64,000 bases of DNA from Yinghuangia elevatio (GCF_040649515.1 NZ_JBEZFP010000016.1:29435-93434), one strand, 5' to 3'. Shown: positions 1-7,761, counted from the stretch's first letter. Translations and numbers: made by a program. The notes: generated by a model not told the origin, from the sequence alone.

Positions 1-53
1 GCGACTGACGACCCCCGACCACCACGACAGTCGAGACCCCGCGCCCGCCACCG

Positions 54-344
54 TCAGACCGGCGGTCCCTCGGCGGCCCGCCTCGCGTCGGCGGCCATCC
101 TCAGGTCGCGCGAGTCCTCGACGGCCAGCCGGGCGGAGCTGATCATCCGCGCGAGATCGCCTCCGGCGCATACCAGGATGTCGTCGATCACATCCTCGTG
201 CGGCGTGATCTCCGCGTAGCAGTCGTGCCACGCGAACTCGACCAGTTCCAAAAGGTCCAGCGCCGCCGAAGCCGCATCCGCCCCCATCGCGGCCTCGGCC
301 TTCGCCGCGCGCTCCGCACGACGAGCCGCACGTCCCACCACCAT
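54..344 (-). CDS. Small hypothetical protein, 96 aa
   Basis: Start ATG at 344 is chosen because GGAGAGGA lies just upstream on the minus strand; a longer reading frame exists but its N-terminal part is low-complexity and overlaps the MFS promoter. The protein is soluble and mostly helical: an Ala/Arg-rich basic N-terminus followed by a compact region around residues 28-75 with the motif LVEFAWHDCYAEI and a possible acidic cluster (HEDVIDDI). I do not recognise a characterised family. It has the size of CsoR-type regulators but lacks their conserved Cys/His pattern, so it should not be called CsoR. It is transcribed divergently from the MFS gene and could share the intervening control region. 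Confidence 0.6.
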   Translation of the reverse strand: MVVGRAARRAERAAKAEAAMGADAASAALDLLELVEFAWHDCYAEITPHEDVIDDILVCAGGDLARMISSARLAVEDSRDLRMAADARRAAEGPPV

Positions 345-534
345 GGCAATTCCTCTCCGTCCGGCTGTCGTTCGGTTTCCCGCGACCACACCGTCGCATC
401 TTCCCGACACCGGAAGCATCCGCAATGCCCGCAGCCGCCGAAGCGAAAAGCCGGTGGGAGCGCGAGTCGGTTCCGCTGCCGACGGGCGGGAGGCCGGCTC
501 CGGGGCGGGGGCGGGAGTCTCGGGTGATGCCGCC

Positions 535-561
535 TTGTTATATACCCCCAAGGGGTATATT
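535..561 (+). promoter_or_regulatory. Promoter with CsoR-type inverted-repeat operator
   Basis: A perfect 9-bp inverted repeat, ATATACCCC (540-548) and GGGGTATAT (552-560), is separated by three bases. It lies exactly between a TTGTTA (535-540) and a TATATT (556-561), which resemble -35 and -10 elements with a short 15-bp spacer. G-tract repeats of the form ATACCCC-N-GGGGTAT are typical of CsoR/CstR-family (copper or persulfide sensing) operators, so repression of the downstream exporter is inferred. The low-GC island stands out in this sequence. Confidence 0.55.
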
Positions 562-703
562 TTCGATGGATGCGGGCGACACGAGAGAAGACGGCAGACC
601 TGGGAGCGACACCGATGCACATGAGCGCACCCCCCTGTACGTGCGGTTCACGAGCGCCACCCCGGAGCCGCGCACCGCCTCAGAAGAACGGAAGGGACAC
701 GCC

Positions 704-1978
704 ATGCGCCTCTTTGCCATCCGTGACTACCGCTACCTCTTCAGCGCCCAGATCATCGCCCTGTTCGGCACCGGGCTGACGACGGTCGCCCTCGGACTTC
801 TCGCCTACAACCTCGCCGGCCCGGGCGCCGGCGTCGTCCTCGGCACCGCCCTGACCGTCAAAATGGTCATGTACGTGCTCATCGCCCCCATCGCCGCCGC
901 GTACCTCGGGCGCTTCCCCAGACGGACCGTCCTGGTCCTCCTCGACGTAGTGCGGGCCGCGGTGGTCCTGGCCCTTCCGTTCGTCAGCGAGGTCTGGCAC
1001 ATCTACGTGCTGATCGGCCTGCTCCAGGCCGCGTCCGCGGCGTTCACCCCGACGTTCCAGGCCGTCATCCCCGACGTCGTCACCGACGAGTCCGACTACA
1101 CGCGTGCCCTGTCCGCGTCCCAGGTCGCCTACACCATGGAGAGCCTGCTCAGCCCCGTCCTCACCGCGGTCGCCCTGGCGTTCATCAGCTTCAACTGGCT
1201 GTTCCTGGGCACCTCGGCCGGGTTCGTCCTCTCCGCGCTGCTCATCCTGCCCACGCGCATCCCCGAAGCCCGCCTCAGCGCCCACACCCGGGTGTGGGAC
1301 AAGGCCGCGGCGGGGATCAGGACCTTCCTCGGGACCCCGCGGCTGCGCGGCGTCATGGCGCTCAACCTCGTGGTCGCGGCCGCGGGATCGATCGTCGTCG
1401 TCAGCACCGTCAACTACGTCCGCGACGACCTCGGCGGCTCGCAGTCGGACGTCGGATGGATGCTCGCCGCCTCCGGCGGTGGGACGCTCCTGGCCGCGCT
1501 CGTACTGCCCCGCGTACTCGACCGGGTCCCCGCCCGCGCGACCATGATGACCGGCGCCGGAGTGCTCGTCGGGGGCACGGTCGCCGCGGTGGCCCTCGTC
1601 GCGGCCGAACTGGCCACGCGGACCGGTACGGCGGTCGTCTGGGCCGTGATCGGCGTCGGCATGGCGCTGGTCGTCACACCGACGGGCGCCGTCCTGCGTG
1701 CCTCCGTCGCACCGAACGCGGTGCCGGGGGTGTTCGCGGCCCAGTTCTCCCTCTCGCACCTGGCCTGGCTCGTCACCTACCCGATCGCGGGATGGCTCGG
1801 CACGAGCGCGGGCTTCACGCTGACCTGGTCCGTTCTCGCGGGCCTCGCCGGGACGGGTGCCGTCGCCGCGCTCCTCCTGTGGCCGCGCCACGACGCGCGG
1901 CAGGCGCTGTCCGGGGTTCCGACCACCGTCCGGAGCGCGTCCCGGACGGGCAGGTCCGACCTGGTCAAAGCCGTGTGA
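704..1978 (+). CDS. MFS transporter, EntS/MFS_3-like
   Basis: A 424-aa integral membrane protein of the major facilitator superfamily, expected to export a small molecule by proton antiport. It starts with RDYRYLFSAQ just before TM1, typical of the MFS_3/EntS-like branch, and shows about 12 hydrophobic segments. The loop between TM2 and TM3 carries GRFPRRTVLVL, a variant of MFS motif A. ATG 704 is preceded by GGAAGGGA. An in-frame ATG at 566 sits at the expected transcript start and would give a 46-residue extension if translation were leaderless, but that stretch is unlike the family. The gene lies under the CsoR-like operator (540-560), suggesting metal or sulfur-stress induction; the true substrate is unknown. 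Its 3' end overlaps the convergent LuxR gene by 14 bp. Confidence 0.85.
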   Translation: MRLFAIRDYRYLFSAQIIALFGTGLTTVALGLLAYNLAGPGAGVVLGTALTVKMVMYVLIAPIAAAYLGRFPRRTVLVLLDVVRAAVVLALPFVSEVWHIYVLIGLLQAASAAFTPTFQAVIPDVVTDESDYTRALSASQVAYTMESLLSPVLTAVALAFISFNWLFLGTSAGFVLSALLILPTRIPEARLSAHTRVWDKAAAGIRTFLGTPRLRGVMALNLVVAAAGSIVVVSTVNYVRDDLGGSQSDVGWMLAASGGGTLLAALVLPRVLDRVPARATMMTGAGVLVGGTVAAVALVAAELATRTGTAVVWAVIGVGMALVVTPTGAVLRASVAPNAVPGVFAAQFSLSHLAWLVTYPIAGWLGTSAGFTLTWSVLAGLAGTGAVAALLLWPRHDARQALSGVPTTVRSASRTGRSDLVKAV

Positions 1979-3167
1979 CCGGGGGCTTCCGGCGGGCCAG
2001 GGCCGGTACGCCGACCGGCCCCGGGACTTCGGTCGGCCGCGGCAACGCGGGCCAGTAGTGGTCGGTGAACAGCCGGGCCACCAGGGCGCCTCGGGTGGAG
2101 ACGCCGGTCTTGCCGAACACCGCCTTGAGGTGGTCGCGGACCGTGTGCGGGGAGATGAACAGGGCGGCGGCGATCTCCGCGGTGGACCCGCCGCGGGCGA
2201 TGAGCTGAGTGACCTGGAGTTCGCGCGAGGTCAGACCGTACGCCTCGGCGACCAGCACCGCGAGATCGCCCGCCGCGGCCGGCTCGACGACCAGCGCCAC
2301 CGGCCCCGGTTTCCCGCCGATGCCGGTGAGGCACGACGCGTGGCAGGTCAGCCAGCGGCCCTCGGTGGTCCGGATGCGGATCCGCGCGTCGCCGTCGTCC
2401 CGGCCGTGGGCGACGGCGCGCGCCTGAAGTGCCGTACCGATGACCCAGATCGGCAGGTCGAGCCCGAGCGGCGAGGGGATGGACGGTCCCTCGGGCAGCA
2501 GCGCGAGGTGCTGCCTGGCCTCGTCGTTGACGGACGTCGCCTCGCCCGCCTCGTCGAAGAGGATGAGGCCGGTCGCGGGCGCCCCGCTGCCGGGGGAGAC
2601 CGCGGGCGGCCGGGCGAACCGGCGCAGCCGTTCGGCCAGGGGGCGGGAGAGGTCGGCGAGCAGCGCGGTCTCGTCCGGGCGGAACGCGGTCGCGTCGGCC
2701 GTGCGGAACAGGCTGACGAGGCCCCAGGGGCGGTCGGCGATCCGCAGGACGGCGCGGAGTTCGTCGTACACGCCCTGGCGCCCGAGCAGGCGACGGAACC
2801 GGGTGCTGCGGGCCGGGAGGCCGCCGGTCGCCGCGCGAAGTGCCGCGGCGGGCACGGGCGCGCGGGCGAGTTCGCGGAACGGCAGGACGTTCTCCTCCAG
2901 CAGTTCGCTCTCCCAGTACGCGGCGCAGCCCTCACCGGAACCGAGGTTCTCCACCAGCATCGGCGCGGTGATCAGGCCGGTCTCCGGGTCGGCCGCGGTC
3001 CACACGGCGCAGTCGAACGGCACGCGGCGCCGCAGATCGGCGGAGGCCAGGTTGAACAGCTCGAAGGCGTCGCGGGCCCGTTCGCTAACCCGTTCGCGGG
3101 TCTGTTCGCCGGGCCGTGCGCCGAGCCGTTCGCCGGACGGCAGCGACGAAGGGCGTGGATCGGTCAT
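1965..3167 (-). CDS. LuxR-family regulator with GAF-like N-terminus
   Basis: A 400-aa transcription regulator. The C-terminal LuxR/GerE helix-turn-helix is at about residues 312-360 (LTSRELQVTQLIARG, then SPHTVRDHLKAVFGKTGV). The first 250 residues resemble the GAF-like sensory part of Streptomyces orphan LuxR proteins, with an F-D-C-A-V-W strand near the start; no phospho-acceptor receiver domain is visible. ATG 3167 follows GGAGGG at good spacing. The gene is divergent from the FAD-binding protein gene at 3326, and the 158-bp gap holds two inverted repeats, so it may control that neighbour and itself. Ligand unknown. Confidence 0.8.
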   Translation of the reverse strand: MTDPRPSSLPSGERLGARPGEQTRERVSERARDAFELFNLASADLRRRVPFDCAVWTAADPETGLITAPMLVENLGSGEGCAAYWESELLEENVLPFRELARAPVPAAALRAATGGLPARSTRFRRLLGRQGVYDELRAVLRIADRPWGLVSLFRTADATAFRPDETALLADLSRPLAERLRRFARPPAVSPGSGAPATGLILFDEAGEATSVNDEARQHLALLPEGPSIPSPLGLDLPIWVIGTALQARAVAHGRDDGDARIRIRTTEGRWLTCHASCLTGIGGKPGPVALVVEPAAAGDLAVLVAEAYGLTSRELQVTQLIARGGSTAEIAAALFISPHTVRDHLKAVFGKTGVSTRGALVARLFTDHYWPALPRPTEVPGPVGVPALARRKPPVTRL

Positions 3168-3278
3168 GGGTGTCCCTCCGCAGGTCAGCCTGCCTCTACA
3201 TGTGAGTGGCGTCCACCCCCCGATTGAGGGGGTCGGCCTCCGCCCGTTCACCCGTGTTCGGGGGATGGGGCTCTCCGG

Positions 3279-3309
3279 CCTTTGCGGCAAAGGTCGTTGG
3301 CATACGACC
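3279..3309 (+). promoter_or_regulatory. Two adjacent inverted repeats, candidate operators
   Basis: CCTTTGCGGCAAAGG (3279-3293) is a perfect 7-bp inverted repeat around one base. It is followed immediately by GGTCGT-N6-ACGACC (3292-3309). Both lie 16-47 bp before the ATG of the FAD-binding protein and 110-140 bp from the divergent LuxR start. They could be regulator sites or leader hairpins. Confidence 0.4.
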
Positions 3310-3325
3310 GACGGAGAGGGCGGAC

Positions 3326-4789
3326 ATGGACATCGCAATCATCGGAGGCGGCGCGGCAGCGGTCGGCCTCCTGGACGCATTGGCCACATCGGCCCCGGCG
3401 ACCGCATCATCTGTGCCCGGGAAGGACGCGGCGGGCCGGACGGGCGGCACGGTGACGATCTTCGAGCCGTCGCCGTGGCTGTGGCGGGGACGGGCGTACG
3501 GACCGGACCTGGACGCGGTCCTGGTGAACGCACCGCCGGCCATCATGTCCATCCGCGCCGACGACTTCGGCCACTACGCGGCCTGGCTCGGCGAGCGCGG
3601 CGCGGACCACCTCGATCGGCTCTTCGACCGACCGCTGGTCCCGCGGGCGCTCTACGGCGAGTACCTGGCAAACACCGCCGAGAAAGCCGTCGCGGCGCTG
3701 GGCGAACAGGGCCGGCAGGTCGAGGTCGTGGCCGACCGCGTCACCGAAGTCGCCCGCGCCGGAGCCCGCTTGGCGTTGCGTACGGAAGGCGACGCACAGG
3801 TACGCGAAGTGGGCCAGGTGGCACTGTGCGTGGGCGGCGGAACACCGCCGGACCTCTACGGCCTCGCCGGCCACCCCGGGTTCACGGTCGACCCGTATCC
3901 GCTGGCGGACACCCTCGAACGCGTCGCAGCCGACGCGGACGTGGCGGTCATCGGCAGCGGACTGACCGCTGTCGATGTCGTCGTGTCACTCGCGGCGCGC
4001 GGGCACGCGGGGCGGATCACGCTGCTGTCGCGCAGCGGCGTACTGCCGCACGTGTGGCAACGCCCGGTCGAGCGGCGCCCGCGGCACGTGACGATCGAAC
4101 GCGTCGCCGAACTCCACCAGGCGCAAGGCGGCCTCGCACTCACCGACCTCGTGGGTCTGCTGCGCGCAGAACTCGCCGAGACGGGCGAGGACTTCGACGA
4201 CTTTGCGGCCGAGCTGCGAAGCACCGGGCACGACGATCCCGTCGACCGTCTCCGGCGGCAGATCGCCGCCGTCGACGATCCGCGCATCGGCCGCCGCGTC
4301 CTCCAGGTGACCGCGCACACCGTCGGTCCGTACGCGTGGCGCCTCCTGCCCGAAGCCGACCGCGCCCGGATACGCGGCCACCTGCGCACCGCCACCAGCG
4401 TCGCGTCGCCCATGGTCCCGGTGAACGCCGTACAGCTCATGGCTCTCCTGGACTCCGGCCAACTCACCCTGGCCGCCGGGCTCGACACGATCGAGATGCG
4501 CGACGGACGGTTCCGGGTGCGTACCCGGGACAGCGAACTCATCGCAGACGTCGTCGTCAACGCGGTCAACCCGTCACCGCAGGCGGTCCCGGCCGCGGCG
4601 CAGGGGCTGGTGCAATCCGTCGTGGACGCCGGGCTCGCCACGATGCACCCCTTCGGGGGCGTGACCCCCGCCGACCCGCGCGTGCACGTGGTCGGGGACC
4701 TGGTCGGCGGCGGGTCGTTCATCACGTCGAGCATCCCCGGGCTCGCGGCCCAGGCTTCGCGTACGGCCCGGGCGCTGTCCGCGGCCTGA
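3326..4789 (+). CDS. FAD/NAD(P)-binding protein (NAD_binding_9 type)
   Basis: A 487-aa flavoprotein-like protein. An N-terminal FAD Rossmann motif IAIIGGGAAAVGLL is at residues 4-17 and a second nucleotide-binding motif VAVIGSGLTAVD is near residue 207. This is the two-dinucleotide-fold layout of FAD-NAD(P)-binding proteins of the HpnW/NAD_binding_9 type found across actinobacteria. A C-terminal HVVGDLVGGGSFITSS segment matches the final FAD-contacting strand of the fold. ATG 3326 has GGAGAGGG upstream. Reaction unknown; an oxidoreductase or N-hydroxylase-like activity is possible. It is divergent from the LuxR gene. Confidence 0.75.
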   Translation: MDIAIIGGGAAAVGLLDALATSAPATASSVPGKDAAGRTGGTVTIFEPSPWLWRGRAYGPDLDAVLVNAPPAIMSIRADDFGHYAAWLGERGADHLDRLFDRPLVPRALYGEYLANTAEKAVAALGEQGRQVEVVADRVTEVARAGARLALRTEGDAQVREVGQVALCVGGGTPPDLYGLAGHPGFTVDPYPLADTLERVAADADVAVIGSGLTAVDVVVSLAARGHAGRITLLSRSGVLPHVWQRPVERRPRHVTIERVAELHQAQGGLALTDLVGLLRAELAETGEDFDDFAAELRSTGHDDPVDRLRRQIAAVDDPRIGRRVLQVTAHTVGPYAWRLLPEADRARIRGHLRTATSVASPMVPVNAVQLMALLDSGQLTLAAGLDTIEMRDGRFRVRTRDSELIADVVVNAVNPSPQAVPAAAQGLVQSVVDAGLATMHPFGGVTPADPRVHVVGDLVGGGSFITSSIPGLAAQASRTARALSAA

Positions 4790-4808
4790 GGGTCCCGGTT
4801 CCGCCGCA

Positions 4809-4838
4809 TCTGCTGTCAGCAGATCTGCCGTGGGCAGA
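4809..4838 (+). promoter_or_regulatory. Two abutting PopR-type boxes upstream of clpP3
   Basis: Two 15-bp palindromes lie head to tail: TCTGCT-GTC-AGCAGA (4809-4823) and TCTGCC-GTG-GGCAGA (4824-4838). The second is an exact match to TCTGCC-N3-GGCAGA, which I recall as the PopR target in front of S. lividans clpP3clpP4; the first differs by one base pair in each arm. They end 41 bp before the clpP3 ATG, a place suited to an activator. Confidence 0.8.
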
Positions 4839-4879
4839 TACCGAGGTCACAGGGCTGCGGCGGCGCGCAAGGTGGAGGC

Positions 4880-5509
4880 ATGAGCGAAAACGGCAAGCCT
4901 CCGATGTTCCACGAACGTATGCGGCGTGACCTCTACGACCAGCGCGTCCTGGTCCTCGACGGCCCGCTGGACGACGACAACGGCGCTCTCCTCGCGACCC
5001 AGTTGCTGAGCCTCGCGGCGGACGACCCGTCGGCGGACATCTCCCTGTGGATCCACTCCCCCGGCGGGTCGGTGCCCTCGATGCTGGCGATCCGCGACGT
5101 CATGCGGGTCATCCCGTGCGACGTTTCGACGCTGGCGCTCGGCATCGCGTACAGCGCCGGGCAGTTCCTGCTCTCCTCAGGTACCCGGGGCAGGCGCCGC
5201 GCGATGCCGCACGCCCGCGTGCTCATGCACCAGGGCTCGGCGGGGATCGCCGGGACCGCCGTCGACATCGAGCTGCAGGCGAACGACCTGCGCCACACCC
5301 GCGACACGGTGCTCGGCCTCATCGCCCAGGACACCGGGCAGCCCGTCGAGCGGATCTTCGAGGATTCGCTGCACGACCGCTGGTACACCGCGCAGGAAGC
5401 CCTCGACTACGGCTTCGTCGACGCGATCGTCGAGCAGTTCGACGACATCGCCCCGAGCGGCGCGGCACGGACCGCCGCCAACACCGGATTCCGAGGAGGC
5501 CCGCGGTGA
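4880..5509 (+). CDS. clpP3: ATP-dependent Clp protease proteolytic subunit ClpP3
   Basis: A 209-aa Clp protease subunit of the serine peptidase S14 family, forming barrel-shaped heptamers that degrade proteins fed by ClpX/ClpC. The catalytic triad is intact: Ser92 (in IAYSAGQ), His117 (in VLMHQG) and Asp162 (in FEDSLHD). The His-Ser-Pro-Gly-Gly segment of the handle/active-site strand is present (IHSPGGS). Identity as ClpP3 rather than ClpP1/2 rests on the PopR boxes, the GTGA overlap with clpP4 and the adjacent popR. ATG 4880 follows AAGGTGGAGG. By analogy with S. lividans, the operon should be off until the main ClpP1/P2 protease fails and PopR accumulates. Confidence 0.9.
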   Translation: MSENGKPPMFHERMRRDLYDQRVLVLDGPLDDDNGALLATQLLSLAADDPSADISLWIHSPGGSVPSMLAIRDVMRVIPCDVSTLALGIAYSAGQFLLSSGTRGRRRAMPHARVLMHQGSAGIAGTAVDIELQANDLRHTRDTVLGLIAQDTGQPVERIFEDSLHDRWYTAQEALDYGFVDAIVEQFDDIAPSGAARTAANTGFRGGPR

Positions 5510-6093
5510 GCACCTACACGATCCCGAACGTCATCACACGCAACTCGCGCGGCGAACGCATCATGGACGTGTACTCGCACCTCCTGGCGGAACGCGTCAT
5601 CTACCTGGGCACCGGCATCGACGCGGGCGTCGCCAACGCGCTCGTGGCCCAGATGCTGTTCCTGGAGGCCGACAACCACGAGCAGGACATCCAGCTCTAC
5701 ATCAACTGCGAGGGCGGCGACCCCAGCGCCATGCTCGCGATCTACGACACCATGCGGTACGTCCGCCCCCACATCGCCACCACGTGTGTCGGCCAGGCCA
5801 TCGGCGTCGGCGCGGTCCTCCTCGCGGCGGGCGAGGCCGGCAAGCGCGCCGCCCTGCCGCACACGCGCGTGGTGCTCCACCAGCCCGCGGCTCAGGGTCG
5901 CGGTGCGATCCCGGACCTGATCCTCCAGGCCGACGAGGTGGTACGCGTCCGCGCCGACATCGAGCGCATCCTCTCCCGGCACACCGGGCAGACGACCGAC
6001 GCGCTGCGCGCGGACACCGACCACGACCGGGTCTTCACGGCCGCCGGCGCCAAGGAGTACGGCCTCGTCGACCAGGTCATCGCGGAGCGCTGA
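5506..6093 (+). CDS. clpP4: ClpP4-like subunit lacking the catalytic serine
   Basis: A 195-aa S14-family protein starting at GTG 5506, whose GTGA overlaps the clpP3 stop, so the two are translationally coupled. The fold-defining motifs (INCEGGDPSAMLAIYD, then ALPHTRVVLHQP) are intact, and the triad His and Asp (ADTDHDRVF) remain. The nucleophile motif reads GQAIGVGA instead of the usual GQAASMGA, so residue 100 is Gly where Ser is required. It is therefore probably catalytically dead and would act as a structural or regulatory ring partner of ClpP3, like cyanobacterial/plastid ClpR. Whether this substitution is general for streptomycete ClpP4 was not checked. Confidence 0.87.
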   Translation: MSTYTIPNVITRNSRGERIMDVYSHLLAERVIYLGTGIDAGVANALVAQMLFLEADNHEQDIQLYINCEGGDPSAMLAIYDTMRYVRPHIATTCVGQAIGVGAVLLAAGEAGKRAALPHTRVVLHQPAAQGRGAIPDLILQADEVVRVRADIERILSRHTGQTTDALRADTDHDRVFTAAGAKEYGLVDQVIAER

Positions 6094-6118
6094 CCCGCGC
6101 CGCAACCCGGCCCGCGAT

Positions 6119-6160
6119 CCGCGCGGGGCCGGCGGACGCACCCGCCGACGCCCCGCGCGG
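6119..6160. terminator. Bidirectional hairpin between clpP4 and popR
   Basis: A long G+C-rich inverted repeat: arm CCGCGCGGGGCCGGCGG (6119-6135), 6-nt loop, and a near-complementary arm ending CCCCGCGCGG (6142-6160). It sits in the 71-bp gap between the convergent clpP4 and popR stops and would end both transcripts. There is no T-tract, as is usual in actinomycetes. Confidence 0.65.
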
Positions 6161-6164
6161 TACG

Positions 6165-6677
6165 TCACACAGCCAGGGCGTACGCGGCCCGGCAGACCGG
6201 CGACCGGTGGACGGCATTGGCGACACCGACGGACGCCGCACTCCGCAGGTTCTCGCTCACCGCGATCGTCAACTCGACCAGCGTCACGTCCAGCGCGCCC
6301 GCGAGCGCCGCGATCATCTCGCTCGACGGCTCCTTGATGCCGCGTTCCACCTCGGAGAGGTACTGCGGGGACACCCCGGCACGGCCCGCCGTCTCGACAA
6401 GGGTCTCGCGGCGCTCGTGGCGGAGCGTACGGAACTGGTCGCCGAGGACATGGCGCCACAACGGCTCCCGCACCGGCGCACCCGCCGGCCGGGGCGCGCC
6501 CCTGCCGGGCACGTCGCCGTCGGTCCCCGAACGCCCGCCGTTCGGCCGGTCGGCATTCGAGTCGGCACCTCTGCCACGCCCCGAAGGCGCGCGGCCCGCA
6601 GTCACAGGATCCGCGCTCGCCGGGGCGACAACGGACGGGTCGGCAGTGGACGGAAACAGCGGAACAGTCTCGGCCAT
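6165..6677 (-). CDS. popR: PopR-like XRE transcriptional activator of clpP3-clpP4
   Basis: A 170-aa Cro/CI-type DNA-binding protein. Residues 1-70 are a disordered Pro/Gly/Arg-rich extension. The helix-turn-helix spans about residues 79-136, with TLVETAGRAGVSPQYLSEVE followed by RGIKEPSSEMIAAL, the standard ClgR/PopR pattern. It lies convergent to clpP4, whose promoter carries two PopR boxes. In S. lividans PopR is an unstable activator degraded by ClpP1/P2 through a C-terminal Ala-Ala tail; here the tail is hydrophobic but ends ALAV. ATG 6677 is chosen over an upstream in-frame ATG because it is closer to the domain; its ribosome site (GATGGGG) is modest. Confidence 0.85.
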   Translation of the reverse strand: MAETVPLFPSTADPSVVAPASADPVTAGRAPSGRGRGADSNADRPNGGRSGTDGDVPGRGAPRPAGAPVREPLWRHVLGDQFRTLRHERRETLVETAGRAGVSPQYLSEVERGIKEPSSEMIAALAGALDVTLVELTIAVSENLRSAASVGVANAVHRSPVCRAAYALAV

Positions 6678-6754
6678 ACCCCATCGTAGGCAGCCCACCC
6701 CGAACCACAGCAGCATGTACGCCCCCAGCGAAATCCCCCCACCCCGCCCCTAAC

Positions 6755-6978
6755 CGACAATGACGCGTGCTGGGGGGACCTTCGCAGCAGGGCGTTGCGG
6801 CGGCGCGGGGTGCGGTTGCCGGAGGGCCGGGCGGGCGCGCGGAGGCTGCTGCGGGGATGGGCTACATCGACAATGACGCGTGCTGGGGTGACCTTCGCAG
6901 CAGGGCGTTGTGGCTGCGCGGGGTGTGGGGTTGAGGGGCGGGTGGGCGTGCGGGGGCTGTTTCGGGGGTGGGCTACAT
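6755..6978. repeat. Two-copy extragenic tandem repeat
   Basis: Copy 1 (6755-6867) and copy 2 (6868-6978) both begin CGACAATGACGCGTGCTGGG, continue with ACCTTCGCAGCAGGGCGTTG, and end GGGCTACAT. They are roughly 80 percent identical, with small length differences in a G-rich middle. Copy 2 runs into the stop codon of the leftward lipoprotein gene. No gene is seen in 6678-6972. Confidence 0.85.
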
Positions 6979-7761
6979 CCTCACCTGGAGGTACGTGACG
7001 GCCCAGGGGGCGCCGTCGGCGCGGGACAAGGAGATCATCACGGTCTGGGTGAGCGGGGTGCCCTTCCAGCCGTCGCGGCCGACCGGTGTGGCGGTGACCT
7101 GCAAGGTGTGCACAGACGTGTTCGTGGTGTCCGGGGGCCGGCCCATCTCGTCGGCGAGTTCGACGGTGACGGACACGTACGCCCGGTGCGCCGCCCACTC
7201 CCGCCATTCCGCGCCTGGCCCGGCCACCGGTGGATCGCGTCGCAGCTGGGCGGCGAACTCGGGGGTCAGGTACGGGGCCGCGCGCAGGGACGCCTCCCGT
7301 TCGCCCGCGTCGGTGGTGGTGTCGGACGCCCACATGGTGACGACGGCCGCGCGTGCGGTGGCCACCGCGTCCGCACGGTTCACTTCGCCCGCAGCCGGGA
7401 CGCCGGGCGGCGCCGGGGCGGGGCTGCGCACCGGGAGCGGCTGGGCGGAGGCGGACAATTCGGGGGATGGTGTGGCCGGGGCTACGGAGGTGGTGGCGGG
7501 CACCGGGCCTGGCGGCGAGCCGACGGTCCCGGTGGGGCCGCCGCCGCCCGGGGGGAACGGGGTCACGCTCCCGGTCGCGGCGCCGTGCACCGGGAACGGC
7601 CCTGTCGCGAACGCAGGTTCGGTCGGCGGCGCGGACGACGGCGATCCGGACGAGCATGCCGTCAGTCCGCTCAGCGACGCGACGGACAGGACGAGCGCGG
7701 CGGCTGCCGTGCCGAGCGTGGTCCGGCTGCGGATCTCCGCGGGGTTCCAGGCGGTTCTCAT
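6973..7761 (-). CDS. Lipoprotein of the T4SS-like operon, possibly VirB8/TcpC-like
   Basis: A 262-aa protein with a lipoprotein signal: basic start, hydrophobic stretch, then lipobox LTAC with the lipid-accepting Cys36. Residues 37-120 are a Pro/Ser/Ala-rich spacer. Residues 125-262 form a compact domain (helix ADAVATARAAVVTMWA, then strands YVSVTVELADEMG and WAVTYLQVRM at the C-terminus) whose helix-then-sheet order fits the NTF2-like fold of VirB8/TcpC conjugation proteins; that assignment is inference. Last gene of the leftward conjugation-like operon; its ATG overlaps the stop of the transglycosylase gene. Confidence 0.75.
   Translation of the reverse strand: MRTAWNPAEIRSRTTLGTAAAALVLSVASLSGLTACSSGSPSSAPPTEPAFATGPFPVHGAATGSVTPFPPGGGGPTGTVGSPPGPVPATTSVAPATPSPELSASAQPLPVRSPAPAPPGVPAAGEVNRADAVATARAAVVTMWASDTTTDAGEREASLRAAPYLTPEFAAQLRRDPPVAGPGAEWREWAAHRAYVSVTVELADEMGRPPDTTNTSVHTLQVTATPVGRDGWKGTPLTQTVMISLSRADGAPWAVTYLQVRM

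Noticed and set aside
54..344. The small gene next to the CsoR-like operator as a CsoR protein
   Set aside because: Right size, but the conserved Cys-His-Cys metal site and the RLRRIEGQ-type start of the family are missing.
680..1891. 403-codon open frame on the minus strand
   Set aside because: It is antisense to the MFS gene, and its translation is Arg/Gly/Asp-rich low complexity with no ribosome site: a shadow of high-GC codon bias.
2440..4929. 829-codon open frame on the plus strand
   Set aside because: It crosses the LuxR gene antisense, then runs in another frame through the FAD-protein gene. Composition is Arg/Gly/Ser-rich, with no domain.
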